This document shows positions 33,280 through 41,002 of a stretch of 64,000 bases of DNA, piece after piece (position 1 is the first letter of the stretch; the number at the start of each line of letters is the position of its first letter). The position numbers and the translations under genes are program-made. The DNA is from Bacillota bacterium (GTDB lineage: Bacteria > Bacillota > Clostridia > Christensenellales > SZUA-584): positions 5,076 to 69,075 of the forward strand of contig JAEYPO010000019.1 in the NCBI GenBank assembly GCA_023410595.1. Reading direction: 5' to 3'. The notes below the pieces were generated by a model, which saw only the letters and a list, made by a program, of their open reading frames with translations, was not told where the DNA came from and did not search any database.

Positions 33280-34284
33280 GCTAAAAACTTCCCGTAAGAC
33301 GTCTGCCCTCGCTATATCCCTTTTAAGGGGCTGTGCGTCGTCCAGCCGCTCCGCTATGATAGCCGGTCGGGTGTCCATCATCACTCTGTAAAGGCTGCCC
33401 GCCGTAAGCCGAGGCACTATGCCCAGCGACGCGCCGAACGCCACGTCGGATATCAGCTTCTGGGCTTCCGAATCACTCATTCTTCTGGCGTTGCGCAGCA
33501 CTCCCACCGCTCGCCATACCCTGTCTTCCAGCGTTACCCCGAGGCTCTTATAAAGCTCCTTCCTCGTACTGCGCTCAAAGTCTATCACCTTGCTCACAGT
33601 CGAAAGCAGCCTTGAAAGTATCTCCTTTTCGGATACGCCCAGCGTTATCTGGTTCGATATCTGATAAAACGCGCCCGAAGCGGCGCTGCCTTCCCCGAAC
33701 GCGCCCCTTACCGTCATGCCTATTTTGCTTACCATGGAGATTATGCGCGGCATGCCTTTAGCGGCCGTCAGCGCGGGCAGGTGCAGCATAAGCGACGCCC
33801 TCAGGCCTGTCCCCACATTAGTCGGGCAGCTCGTCAGAAACCCGAAGTTCTCGTCGTATGCGTAATCAACGCCCTCCGACAGCATGTTGTCAAGCTGGTC
33901 GGCTTCGCCGTAAGCGGCCTTGAGTGCGAGTCCCGACCTTAAGCTTTGAATCCGGTAATGGTCCTCTTCCATTATCATTACGCTTAGGCTCTCGTCGCCG
34001 TTCGCTATAAGCCCGCCAAGGCTGTTGCGGGCAAGGTCGCTGCTTATTATATTTTTCTCAATGAGCGCGCGCCTGCTTATCTCCGTCATATCCGAAAGCC
34101 TGAAATACTTGAACTCCGGTGATTTTAACAAGCTCGATTTTGCTAGTTCGTGCACCTTTTCCACATCTTCCGCTTCCGTTATCCTGGTCGGGAACGGCAC
34201 TTGGGCAAGGTTCCTCGCAAGGCGTATCCTCGTTGAAACAACAACGTCGCTCTCAGGAGCGTTATCTTCCAGCCATTCAGGCAT
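33256..34284 (-). CDS. mcsB: Protein arginine kinase McsB
   Basis: McsB phosphorylates arginines on proteins, marking them for ClpCP. The 342-residue ATP:guanido phosphotransferase has VVSTRIRLARNL, ENFGFLTSCPTNVGTG with the catalytic-loop Cys, and the nucleotide-binding EKNIISSDLA and VMIMEEDHYRIQ segments. It overlaps mcsA by 8 bases. Its last codons (reading IGFPKKP) and stop are contributed by an inserted palindromic repeat, so the natural C-terminus may have been replaced; the protein is slightly shorter than the typical 350-360 residues. Confidence 0.95.
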   Translation of the reverse strand: MPEWLEDNAPESDVVVSTRIRLARNLAQVPFPTRITEAEDVEKVHELAKSSLLKSPEFKYFRLSDMTEISRRALIEKNIISSDLARNSLGGLIANGDESLSVMIMEEDHYRIQSLRSGLALKAAYGEADQLDNMLSEGVDYAYDENFGFLTSCPTNVGTGLRASLMLHLPALTAAKGMPRIISMVSKIGMTVRGAFGEGSAASGAFYQISNQITLGVSEKEILSRLLSTVSKVIDFERSTRKELYKSLGVTLEDRVWRAVGVLRNARRMSDSEAQKLISDVAFGASLGIVPRLTAGSLYRVMMDTRPAIIAERLDDAQPLKRDIARADVLREVFSIGFPKKP

Positions 34285-34780
34285 TCTGACTTCCCTCCTT
34301 TTCCAGAAGAGCTATTTCGTCGCGCAGCCGCGCGGCCTCTTCAAAGTTTTCGGCAACTATGGCGAGCTTAAGCTCACGCTTCAATTCTTCCTTCATGTTT
34401 TCCTGCACGCTTTCCTTTTCCACATCGGCCACTACGCGCTCGCCGGGGCGTTTGCCCGTATGCTTTTCGTTCATGTGTATGCCCTTGAGTACAGGCAGCA
34501 GGCTCGATTCAAAAACGCTGTAGCATTGCGCGCACCCAAGCTTGCCCGTCTTCTGAAAGCTTGCCAGCGTCGTGCCGCATTTGTCGCATACTGCTTCTTC
34601 CGCTTCCTCAACCTCATAGAACGCACTTAAAAGATCGTTGAATGAAAATCCCGGAAGTACGGAAGGCTTGTTCCTCTTTGCGGCGCACTGGGCGCAAAGG
34701 TGCACGGTTTTAACCTGGCCGTTCACAAACGTGGTCATATGTATCGTAGCGTTATTCTTCAAACAATCATCACACAGCAT
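34277..34780 (-). CDS. mcsA: McsA, activator of the McsB arginine kinase
   Basis: The 167-residue protein has four CxxC pairs or half pairs (CDDC, CAQC, CDKC, CAQC), forming zinc fingers, and a C-terminal UVR motif (LKLAIVAENFEEAARLRDEIALLEKE) that contacts partner proteins. In Bacillus McsA stimulates McsB and stabilises CtsR. It begins one base after the ctsR stop. Confidence 0.94.
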   Translation of the reverse strand: MLCDDCLKNNATIHMTTFVNGQVKTVHLCAQCAAKRNKPSVLPGFSFNDLLSAFYEVEEAEEAVCDKCGTTLASFQKTGKLGCAQCYSVFESSLLPVLKGIHMNEKHTGKRPGERVVADVEKESVQENMKEELKRELKLAIVAENFEEAARLRDEIALLEKEGSQNA

Positions 34781-34781
34781 A

Positions 34782-35246
34782 TTAAGACTCCTGACTTAAA
34801 AGCGTAAGTATAAACTGTTTCATTATACTCGCCCGCAAATGGTCCTTTATCATGGCCGGTATAGCGAGAGCCTTGTCCGAAATGGCGGCGCCCATCAGCG
34901 CTCCCTCTTTTTCCGTCACCACATCGTTGTCTACAAGACGGCTTATAACGCCCATAGCGTCGCGTTCGGATATCTGATCGCCTATCCTCTCGGTAACGAG
35001 CTCGAGCAGCTCGCTTGACTCATCTACGTTAAGGCGCACCACTCTGATGTATCCTCCTCCGCCGCGCCTGCTTTCGATAATATATCCCCTGTCGGGCGTG
35101 AACCTCGTTGCGAGCACATAGTTTATCTGAGACGGTGCGCAGTTGAAATGCTGCGCAAGCTCGTTGCGCTGCAGCTCTATCCTGCCCTCATACTCGCCCA
35201 TCAGGTTCTTTATAAAATTTTCTATAGTGTCGCTTAGTATTGACAT
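34782..35246 (-). CDS. ctsR: Transcriptional repressor CtsR
   Basis: CtsR represses clp and other protein quality control genes until heat or stress releases it. The 154-residue protein has the winged helix (about 1-70: LMGEYEGRIELQRNELAQHFNCAPSQINYVL) with the glycine-rich wing SRRGGGGYIRVVR used for heat sensing, and the C-terminal dimer domain. It is first in its operon, directly behind a consensus CtsR operator. Confidence 0.96.
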   Translation of the reverse strand: MSILSDTIENFIKNLMGEYEGRIELQRNELAQHFNCAPSQINYVLATRFTPDRGYIIESRRGGGGYIRVVRLNVDESSELLELVTERIGDQISERDAMGVISRLVDNDVVTEKEGALMGAAISDKALAIPAMIKDHLRASIMKQFILTLLSQES

Positions 35247-35258
35247 CTCATCACCTGC

Positions 35259-35275
35259 TTTGACTTTCTTTGACC
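35259..35275 (-). promoter_or_regulatory. CtsR operator
   Basis: On the minus strand GGTCAAA-GAA-AGTCAAA matches the CtsR heptad direct repeat (consensus RGTCAAANANRGTCAAA) and lies between the -10 box and the ctsR ribosome site, showing autoregulation. Confidence 0.92.
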
Positions 35276-35284
35276 TTTATTGAT

Positions 35285-35312
35285 ATTATACACTATTCAG
35301 CGTTTTATGCAA
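35285..35312 (-). promoter_or_regulatory. ctsR: Promoter of the ctsR operon
   Basis: TTGCAT (35312-35307), 16 bases, TATAAT (35290-35285) on the minus strand; the CtsR operator starts ten bases further downstream. Confidence 0.7.
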
Positions 35313-35363
35313 CAGTTATTTGATGGCGTTCATAGATTATTTAGCATTATTACGTTTTTGCTT

Positions 35364-36065
35364 CTATTGAACTGCCTGCGGATTTTCCGGCGCATCGTAT
35401 ATGTTGTCAAAATACTCCGCGACACCTTTATATATCGCTTTAGCGCACTTTTCCTGGTATTCGTCCGTCTGAAGCAGCTCCTCTTCCCTCTCGTTGGACA
35501 GAAAGCCGCACTCGACGAGCACGCTTGGGGCTTCGCCTTGGCGCAGCATGAAATAATTCTCTGGCTTATACGTCCTCGGCCTCGGAGGCTGCAGGTATTC
35601 GTTGAGGTATTGCTGTATGTATTCGGCCATCGCCTTTCCTTCCTCCGATTTTTCGTAGTAGAACGCCATCGGGCCCGCTACGGAAGCGTCGCCGAACTTG
35701 TTCATGTGTATCGATATGACGGCGTCGGGATCGGTATCCTCTATTATCTGCTCGCGTTTCGCCATATCGCCTTTTTTTGTGGACGCCACCGCTTCGTCGT
35801 CTTCACGCGTCATCACCACAGTGAAGCCGTTAATCTCAAACAGCCTTTTAAGTTTATTTGCGACGGACAGATTAAGTACGTCTTCCCTTACCTTCGTTAT
35901 CCTTCCCGACGCGCCTGCGTCAAAACCTCCGTGTCCGGCGTCTATGACTATAATCCCCCTGCTTTGCCGCATTACCTGCGCGCTTGCGGGACCAAGTAAC
36001 AACAGCGCGGACAAGAGCGCGGAAACAATTAAAAAATAGACCATATAACGATTTCTTTTTTTCAT
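35364..36065 (-). CDS. cwlD: N-acetylmuramoyl-L-alanine amidase, CwlD-type
   Basis: The 233-residue protein is a zinc amidase (Amidase_3 family) with an N-terminal signal anchor (about 8-30) and ligands in DAGHGGFDAG, the Glu of REDVLNLSVA and the SIHMNKFGD motif; VLVECGFLSNEREEELL carries the catalytic Glu. In spore formers CwlD removes stem peptides so that muramic-lactam can form in the cortex. Size and the nearby sporulation genes fit this. A general autolysin of the same family is the alternative. Confidence 0.88.
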   Translation of the reverse strand: MKKRNRYMVYFLIVSALLSALLLLGPASAQVMRQSRGIIVIDAGHGGFDAGASGRITKVREDVLNLSVANKLKRLFEINGFTVVMTREDDEAVASTKKGDMAKREQIIEDTDPDAVISIHMNKFGDASVAGPMAFYYEKSEEGKAMAEYIQQYLNEYLQPPRPRTYKPENYFMLRQGEAPSVLVECGFLSNEREEELLQTDEYQEKCAKAIYKGVAEYFDNIYDAPENPQAVQ

Positions 36066-36150
36066 GCGAAACCTCCGCCGTTATATAATCTATATTATTT
36101 GTCTTATTTCTCTTTTATCACCCTATATGTTTAACAGTATATGCCGCACT

Positions 36151-37146
36151 TTAAAACAGCATCTTTGACGCGTTGGCGTTGAGCCGCAAAGGATCGAGAC
36201 TTTGCTTTGCGAACGCGGCCGCGCAGCCTATCATAGCCGCGTTGTCCGTGCAGTATTGCTTTTCGGGCAGATAAAGCGCGACGCCCTCTTCTTGCGCCCT
36301 TTGCTTAAACGCCTCGCGCAGCGCACCGTTAGAGGAGACGCCTCCCGCGACGCCTATGCTTGAAATTCCTTCCCTTCTTGCGGCCTCAAACGTGTTGTCC
36401 GCAAGAAACGATATCGCCTCGCGCTGAAAGCTCGCAGCAATGTCGGCCGCCTCAAACGGCTCGCCTTTTTGCGTCATGTTGTGCATCTGGTTTATAACCG
36501 CTGTCTTCAAGCCGCTGAATGTGAAGTCAAGATGCCCCTCGCCCTTAAAGCCCCTCGTGTATTCGTATCTGGGAACGCCCTGTTTTGCGAGCTCTTCGAG
36601 CCGCGGGCCTCCCGGATATTCGAGCCCCAGCGCCCTCGCCGTCTTGTCGAACGCCTCGCCCACAGCGTCGTCCCTCGTCTTGCCTATAAGCCTGTAGCTC
36701 CCGTAATCCTCTACGGCCGCGATATGGGTATGGCCTCCCGAAACAACAAGACAGATATACGGCGGCTCAAGACGCTCATGCGATATATAAAGCGAGCAGA
36801 TATGCCCTTCTATATGATGCACGGGTATCAGCGGCAGCGAGAGATAATACGCGAGCGCCTTTGCGTAAGATACGCCTACGAGCAGCGCGCCTATGAGCCC
36901 CGGCCCGTCCGTGACCGCAACGGCCTCTATACCGTCAAAGCCTACGCCCGCATTGCGCAGCGCTTCGTCCACTATATACGGCAGCTTCATTATATGGTTG
37001 CGCGACGCTATCTCGGGCACAACTCCGCCGTACTTTTCATGTTCCTTTTGCGTATATACGGCGCTTCCGAGCACCCTGCGTCCCTTTGTCACCGCGGCGG
37101 CCGTTTCGTCGCACGACGTCTCTATCGCAAGTATGATTCTTTCCAT
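36151..37146 (-). CDS. tsaD: tRNA N6-threonylcarbamoyladenosine transferase
   Basis: TsaD transfers threonylcarbamoyl to A37 of tRNAs that read ANN codons. From the start at 37146 it has 331 residues: ASKHA-fold ATPase with metal ligands His111 and His115 (HIEGH), VSGGHTHIAAVEDYG and VAGGVSSNGALR. The ATG follows the stop of the upstream membrane protein gene by a single base (TAG-C-ATG) with no strong ribosome site, so it probably depends on translational coupling. A longer frame to 37227 lies inside that gene. Confidence 0.96.
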   Translation of the reverse strand: MERIILAIETSCDETAAAVTKGRRVLGSAVYTQKEHEKYGGVVPEIASRNHIMKLPYIVDEALRNAGVGFDGIEAVAVTDGPGLIGALLVGVSYAKALAYYLSLPLIPVHHIEGHICSLYISHERLEPPYICLVVSGGHTHIAAVEDYGSYRLIGKTRDDAVGEAFDKTARALGLEYPGGPRLEELAKQGVPRYEYTRGFKGEGHLDFTFSGLKTAVINQMHNMTQKGEPFEAADIAASFQREAISFLADNTFEAARREGISSIGVAGGVSSNGALREAFKQRAQEEGVALYLPEKQYCTDNAAMIGCAAAFAKQSLDPLRLNANASKMLF

Positions 37147-37147
37147 G

Positions 37148-37864
37148 CTACGCGCCAGCGGCCTTCTTTCTGTCGTTTTTGCCGATAATATAAGAACCCA
37201 AAGCCGCGGCGATATTGAGAGTCGCAAATATCGAAACGAACCTGATTATAATCCTTGTAACGAGATCGGAGAAAAACTGTTCGGGCACCATCTGTATGAG
37301 TATGCTTTTGCCCGGGTCGAGTATCCACAGTTCGTTGGTGAAGAACACTCGATGAAACGTTGTCCAGAAACTCGTAAAGTCGGCAGCCGCGTATATCCCC
37401 AGCGCCGCGACCAGTATCACGAAAACACCCGAAACCCGCAGGAACGACGTGCATAACCGCTTAACAGCATTTTTACTGCCAAGCACGACCGCCAATATGA
37501 ATAGTACCGCCGCGCCTGTGAGGAATATCGTGCGCACGTCCCGCGTTCCTAGATACAGCGCCTTAACGTCGACCATATGGTCTTTCTCAGTTTTGTCTAT
37601 AAACACCTCGCGCTGCTGCCCGTGGATATCTGCCTGCATGTCAAGGTTTTCTCTTGCGCCTTTAATATAGTCTATAAGGTTTTTCGTAACAACCTTAAGG
37701 TCATCATCGCTCATGCCGATGCTTTGCGCCGTGCCGAGCTCTTCATATTCGCTATCAAAAAAGGCGGGATTTAAAGCGAACATCTCTATGCTCACTATGA
37801 GCAGCGCTATTATCAGCATAACGCTGCCCGTCACCGCGCAAACCACTGTTAAAAACGATTTCAT
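37148..37864 (-). CDS. Lit-type lipoprotein intramolecular transacylase (TIGR01906/DUF1461)
   Basis: The 238-residue membrane protein has a first membrane segment at about 6-28, a long outer loop, and further segments at about 110-130, 138-158 and 205-228. The loop has EKDHMVDVKALY, and a second loop FHRVFFTNELWILDP, both hallmarks of the DUF1461 family, which includes Lit, the enzyme that moves an acyl chain within lipoproteins to give the lyso form that evades TLR2. Function is assigned by family. It lies directly ahead of tsaD. A plain name is TIGR01906 family protein if Lit activity is doubted. Confidence 0.8.
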   Translation of the reverse strand: MKSFLTVVCAVTGSVMLIIALLIVSIEMFALNPAFFDSEYEELGTAQSIGMSDDDLKVVTKNLIDYIKGARENLDMQADIHGQQREVFIDKTEKDHMVDVKALYLGTRDVRTIFLTGAAVLFILAVVLGSKNAVKRLCTSFLRVSGVFVILVAALGIYAAADFTSFWTTFHRVFFTNELWILDPGKSILIQMVPEQFFSDLVTRIIIRFVSIFATLNIAAALGSYIIGKNDRKKAAGA

Positions 37865-37881
37865 TTCTTACTCCTGACTGT

Positions 37882-37924
37882 TGCCCGGAAAAAAGCGTGA
37901 CGCTTTTGGGGCAAAAAGGCCCGG
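37882..37924. repeat. Degenerate palindromic repeat upstream of the Lit-type gene
   Basis: AAAAGCG-TGA-CGCTTTT followed by GGGGCA resembles the dispersed family but without the CACCCC start. Confidence 0.4.
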
Positions 37925-37970
37925 CAGGAAGCAGCCTTTAATATTATCTGACTGTTTTATAGCCTCGCTG

Positions 37971-38285
37971 TCATTTCATTTTTTTAAGATATTCCTTGAA
38001 TCTCCTGCGGAATATGATGTAATACACGACGATGGCGGGAAGCATCAAAAAGCCCAGCCAGAAAGCCCATTCGTACCCTAACAATTCCAGCGCGCCCGAG
38101 ATGGTCGCAAACGGCCCGATAAACCAGAAGAAATTGCGCATCATTTTGTTCGCGTCTTCCTTCATCGCCTTGGGATAATCGTTCTCGTATACCTTTCCCT
38201 TGCCGGTTATTGCGTAGTAAAACGCCATGAGCCCCGCGACAACGATTATTACCGCCATGAATTGATTCATGTTTTGAAAGTCCAA
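37971..38285 (-). CDS. Small membrane protein of unknown function
   Basis: I do not recognise this 104-residue protein. It starts with a TTG (38285) preceded by AGGTGG at six bases, ten bases after the cysS stop. Hydropathy shows three likely membrane segments (about 10-26, 50-66 and 72-92) and a basic tail (RRRFKEYLKKMK). A charged loop between the first two segments contains KVYENDYPKAMKEDANKM. It is probably co-transcribed with cysS. Confidence 0.72.
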   Translation of the reverse strand: MDFQNMNQFMAVIIVVAGLMAFYYAITGKGKVYENDYPKAMKEDANKMMRNFFWFIGPFATISGALELLGYEWAFWLGFLMLPAIVVYYIIFRRRFKEYLKKMK

Positions 38286-38295
38286 ACGAATCCAC

Positions 38296-39675
38296 CTATA
38301 CCCTTCTGTTTATTTTAACGCCTTCGGGCGTGTCTTTTATCTCATACCCGAGGGAAAGTATCTCATCCCTTAGCGCGTCCGCCGCCTTAAAGTCTTTGCG
38401 CGCCCGCGCTTGCTGCCTCTTGTCCGCCATGTCTTTTATGTTGCCTGGTATGCTCTCCTCACGGGGCACAAGCCCCAGAACATCCAGCATTGTGTCAAGG
38501 CCGCGGAGCGCATCTTCTGCGCTCTTCTTTGAACCGCCGCGTTCAAACGCTATGTTTATATCCTTTATGTGTTCAAATACTGCGCCTATCGCCCCCGCTG
38601 TATTGAGGTCGTCGTCCATAGCTTCGATAAAACGTTCTTCCAGCGTTTTAATATGCGCCGCGACGTCTGTATCGTCGCCTTGACCGTTTGCGGCTATAAA
38701 CATAAGGTTATCCCTGCAGTTCTTTATCCTCGACATCGCGGACGCCGCCTGCATCACGAGCTCTTCTGAGAAATTGATGGGGCTTCTGTAATGAGCCGAC
38801 AGCATGAACAGTCTCACTACGGCAAGGTCGTATTTTTCGGATATTTCGCGGACAGTAAAGAAGTTGCCCTTAGACTTGCTCATCTTTTCGTTGTCAATAT
38901 TGATAAACCCGTTGTGCATCCAGTAATTCGCGAACGGCTTGCCGGTAGCGGCTTCCGATTGGGCTATCTCGTTTTCGTGATGAGGAAAAACGAGGTCCTG
39001 ACCGCCTCCGTGTATGTCGATGGTATCGCCAAGGTATTTCATGCTCATCGCGCTGCACTCTATATGCCAGCCCGGCCGCCCCTTGCCCCACGGGCTGTCC
39101 CAGCTGTCTTCCCCTGGCTTCGCCGCCTTCCACAGCGCGAAATCACCGGGGCCCTTCTTTACATCCGATACTTCCACTCTTGCTCCCGCGAACAGGTCTT
39201 CGGGCGACTGCCCTGAAAGCTTGCCGTAACCTTGAAAGCTTGAAACGTCGAAATATACGTCCCCGCCCGCCGAATAAGCGTGCCCGCCCTCTTCAAGCTT
39301 TTTAACGAGCTTAATTATATCGCCTATATGCTCCGTGGCTTTAGGGTGTACGTCCGCCGGGCGAATGCCCAGCGCCTGCGCGTCTTTGAAATATTCCTTT
39401 ATGTACCGCTCGCCTACTTCCTTGAGGGTAGTATGCTCGTCTGCCGCGCGCGCTATAAGCTTATCGTCCACGTCGGTAAAGTTCTGCACGAACGTGACTT
39501 TATACCCACGGTACTCAAGGTAGCGCCGCAGCGTGTCGAATATTATAAACGGCCTTGCGTTGCCGATATGAAAGAAGTTGTACACGGTAGGCCCGCAGGC
39601 GTATATTTTCGCTTTACCCGGCTCTATTGGCACGAACTCTTCCTTTTTGCGCGTCATAGTATTATATATCTTCAA
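38296..39675 (-). CDS. cysS: Cysteinyl-tRNA synthetase
   Basis: CysS charges tRNA-Cys. The class I catalytic core has the HIGH-type motif FHIGNARPF and KMSKSKGN, zinc-binding cysteines including YACGPTVYN, and GPGDFALWK and WHIECSAMS. I choose the TTG at 39675 as start (MKIYNTMTRKKEEF), giving 459 residues, because GGAAGTG lies six bases upstream and other CysS proteins begin there; no ATG start fits before KIYNT. The longer frame to 39804 runs through its promoter. Confidence 0.94.
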   Translation of the reverse strand: MKIYNTMTRKKEEFVPIEPGKAKIYACGPTVYNFFHIGNARPFIIFDTLRRYLEYRGYKVTFVQNFTDVDDKLIARAADEHTTLKEVGERYIKEYFKDAQALGIRPADVHPKATEHIGDIIKLVKKLEEGGHAYSAGGDVYFDVSSFQGYGKLSGQSPEDLFAGARVEVSDVKKGPGDFALWKAAKPGEDSWDSPWGKGRPGWHIECSAMSMKYLGDTIDIHGGGQDLVFPHHENEIAQSEAATGKPFANYWMHNGFINIDNEKMSKSKGNFFTVREISEKYDLAVVRLFMLSAHYRSPINFSEELVMQAASAMSRIKNCRDNLMFIAANGQGDDTDVAAHIKTLEERFIEAMDDDLNTAGAIGAVFEHIKDINIAFERGGSKKSAEDALRGLDTMLDVLGLVPREESIPGNIKDMADKRQQARARKDFKAADALRDEILSLGYEIKDTPEGVKINRRV

Positions 39676-39699
39676 AAAAGGCACTTCCAGTCTGACGCC

Positions 39700-39721
39700 C
39701 CGGAATGAACACTCATTCCGG
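39700..39721 (-). promoter_or_regulatory. Hairpin in the cysS leader
   Basis: CCGGAATGA-GTGT-TCATTCCGG-type hairpin (9-base stem, 4-base loop) lies in the roughly 60-base leader, between promoter and ribosome site. No T-box motif follows it. It may affect translation or stability. Confidence 0.5.
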
Positions 39722-39741
39722 AGCTTAGTTATTTTCGGCTC

Positions 39742-39771
39742 ATTATAATATAAGCAGACAGCCTTAGTCAA
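39742..39771 (-). promoter_or_regulatory. cysS: Promoter of cysS
   Basis: TTGACT (39771-39766), 18 bases, TATAAT (39747-39742) on the minus strand. Confidence 0.65.
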
Positions 39772-39806
39772 TTGCCGGCTGTGCATAACCGCGGTAAATA
39801 GCATAA

Positions 39807-39833
39807 CAAAAAACCCGCATAAAGCGGGTTTTA
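39807..39833 (-). terminator. Intrinsic terminator of the division cluster, after ftsZ
   Basis: On the minus strand AAAACCCGC-TTTAT-GCGGGTTTTTT begins seven bases after the ftsZ stop. Confidence 0.9.
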
Positions 39834-39839
39834 ACTGTT

Positions 39840-40979
39840 TTAGAAATCTCTTTTCTGGCGTTTTCTGCGCAGGAACGGCGGTATGTCGAGGTCGTTGCTC
39901 GTATCCGCGAAACTGCCGAGTATCGGCCCTTTCTTTTCGGGCTTTACAGGCACGAAATCGTCCTCGTCCATCGAGTTGTCAGGAACGTCTATCTCTTCCT
40001 GCACGGCAATTTTGGGTTTCTTGACTCCATTGAAGCCCGTAGCTATAACGGTTATGCGTACTTCGTCCTCGAGCGTATCGTCTGTATCCGCTCCGAAGAA
40101 AATGTTGGCGTCCGGGTCGGCAGCCTGGCGGATAAGATTCGCCGCCTCCTCTATCTCCAAAAGGCTCATCGTCGGGTCGCCCGTTACGTTATACAGTATG
40201 CCTCTAGCGCCTTCTATGCTCGTTTCAAGCAGCGGGCTCTGTATAGCCTGCTTGGCCGCGTCCATCGTTTTGTTGTCGCCGTATCCGACGCCTATGCCCA
40301 TATGCGCCACGCCCCTTTCGGACATTACGGTGCGCACGTCCGCAAAGTCGAGGTTAACAAGCGCGGGCTTAACGATAAGCTCCGTTATGCCCTGTATGCC
40401 CTGCCGCAGCACATCGTCCGCAACGCGGAACGCCTCGAGCATGGACGTGCCCTTGCCTATGACCTGCAGAAGCTTGTCGTTGGGTATCGTCACTATAGTA
40501 TCTACCGCATCCTTCAGCGCCTCGTAGCCGTCTTTGGCACGATTGATGCGCTGCCCTCCTTCAAAAAGGAACGGCATCGTTACCACGGCCACAGTAAGTA
40601 TACCTTTCTGCCTTGCCAGCTCCGCTATAACCGGAGCCGCGCCTGTGCCCGTGCCTCCTCCGAGGCCGGCCGCGATATAGACAAGGTTTGCGCCCTCAAC
40701 TATCTCGGTCAGCTCCTCGATGCTCTCTTCCGCCGCGCGCCTTCCTATCGAGGGGTCTCCTCCTACGCCAAGGCCGCCTGTCAGCTTTTCGCCAATCTGC
40801 ACCTTGTTTTTCGACCTCGATAATACCAGAGCCTGCTTGTCCGTATTAACGGCAAAAAACTCAGCCCCGGTAAGCCCGTGTTCGATCATACGGTTGACAG
40901 CGTTCCCGCCGGCTCCACCTACTCCAATAACTTTGATTTTTGCTATACTGTCCTGTTCGATGTCAATTTCTAATGGCAT
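39840..40979 (-). CDS. ftsZ: Cell division protein FtsZ
   Basis: FtsZ is the tubulin-like GTPase that forms the division ring. From 40979 (MPLEIDIEQDS, GGGGG ribosome site about eight bases upstream) it has 379 residues. The GTPase domain has VGGAGGNAVNRM and the tubulin signature GGGTGTG at 107-113; a linker rich in charged residues leads to the C-terminal peptide DLDIPPFLRRKRQK, which binds FtsA and SepF. It is last in the cluster, 23 bases after ftsA and followed at once by a terminator. Confidence 0.97.
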   Translation of the reverse strand: MPLEIDIEQDSIAKIKVIGVGGAGGNAVNRMIEHGLTGAEFFAVNTDKQALVLSRSKNKVQIGEKLTGGLGVGGDPSIGRRAAEESIEELTEIVEGANLVYIAAGLGGGTGTGAAPVIAELARQKGILTVAVVTMPFLFEGGQRINRAKDGYEALKDAVDTIVTIPNDKLLQVIGKGTSMLEAFRVADDVLRQGIQGITELIVKPALVNLDFADVRTVMSERGVAHMGIGVGYGDNKTMDAAKQAIQSPLLETSIEGARGILYNVTGDPTMSLLEIEEAANLIRQAADPDANIFFGADTDDTLEDEVRITVIATGFNGVKKPKIAVQEEIDVPDNSMDEDDFVPVKPEKKGPILGSFADTSNDLDIPPFLRRKRQKRDF

Positions 40980-41002
40980 AGTAAACCCCCTTTTATAGAC
41001 AG

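Noticed and set aside
37984..38295. 103-codon minus-strand frame overlapping the small membrane protein
   Set aside because: Different frame of the same region; lacks hydrophobic segments and the ribosome site fits the TTG of the membrane protein.
39676..39771. T-box riboswitch upstream of cysS
   Set aside because: No T-box sequence (AGGGTGGNACCGCG) and the leader is too short; only one simple hairpin is present.
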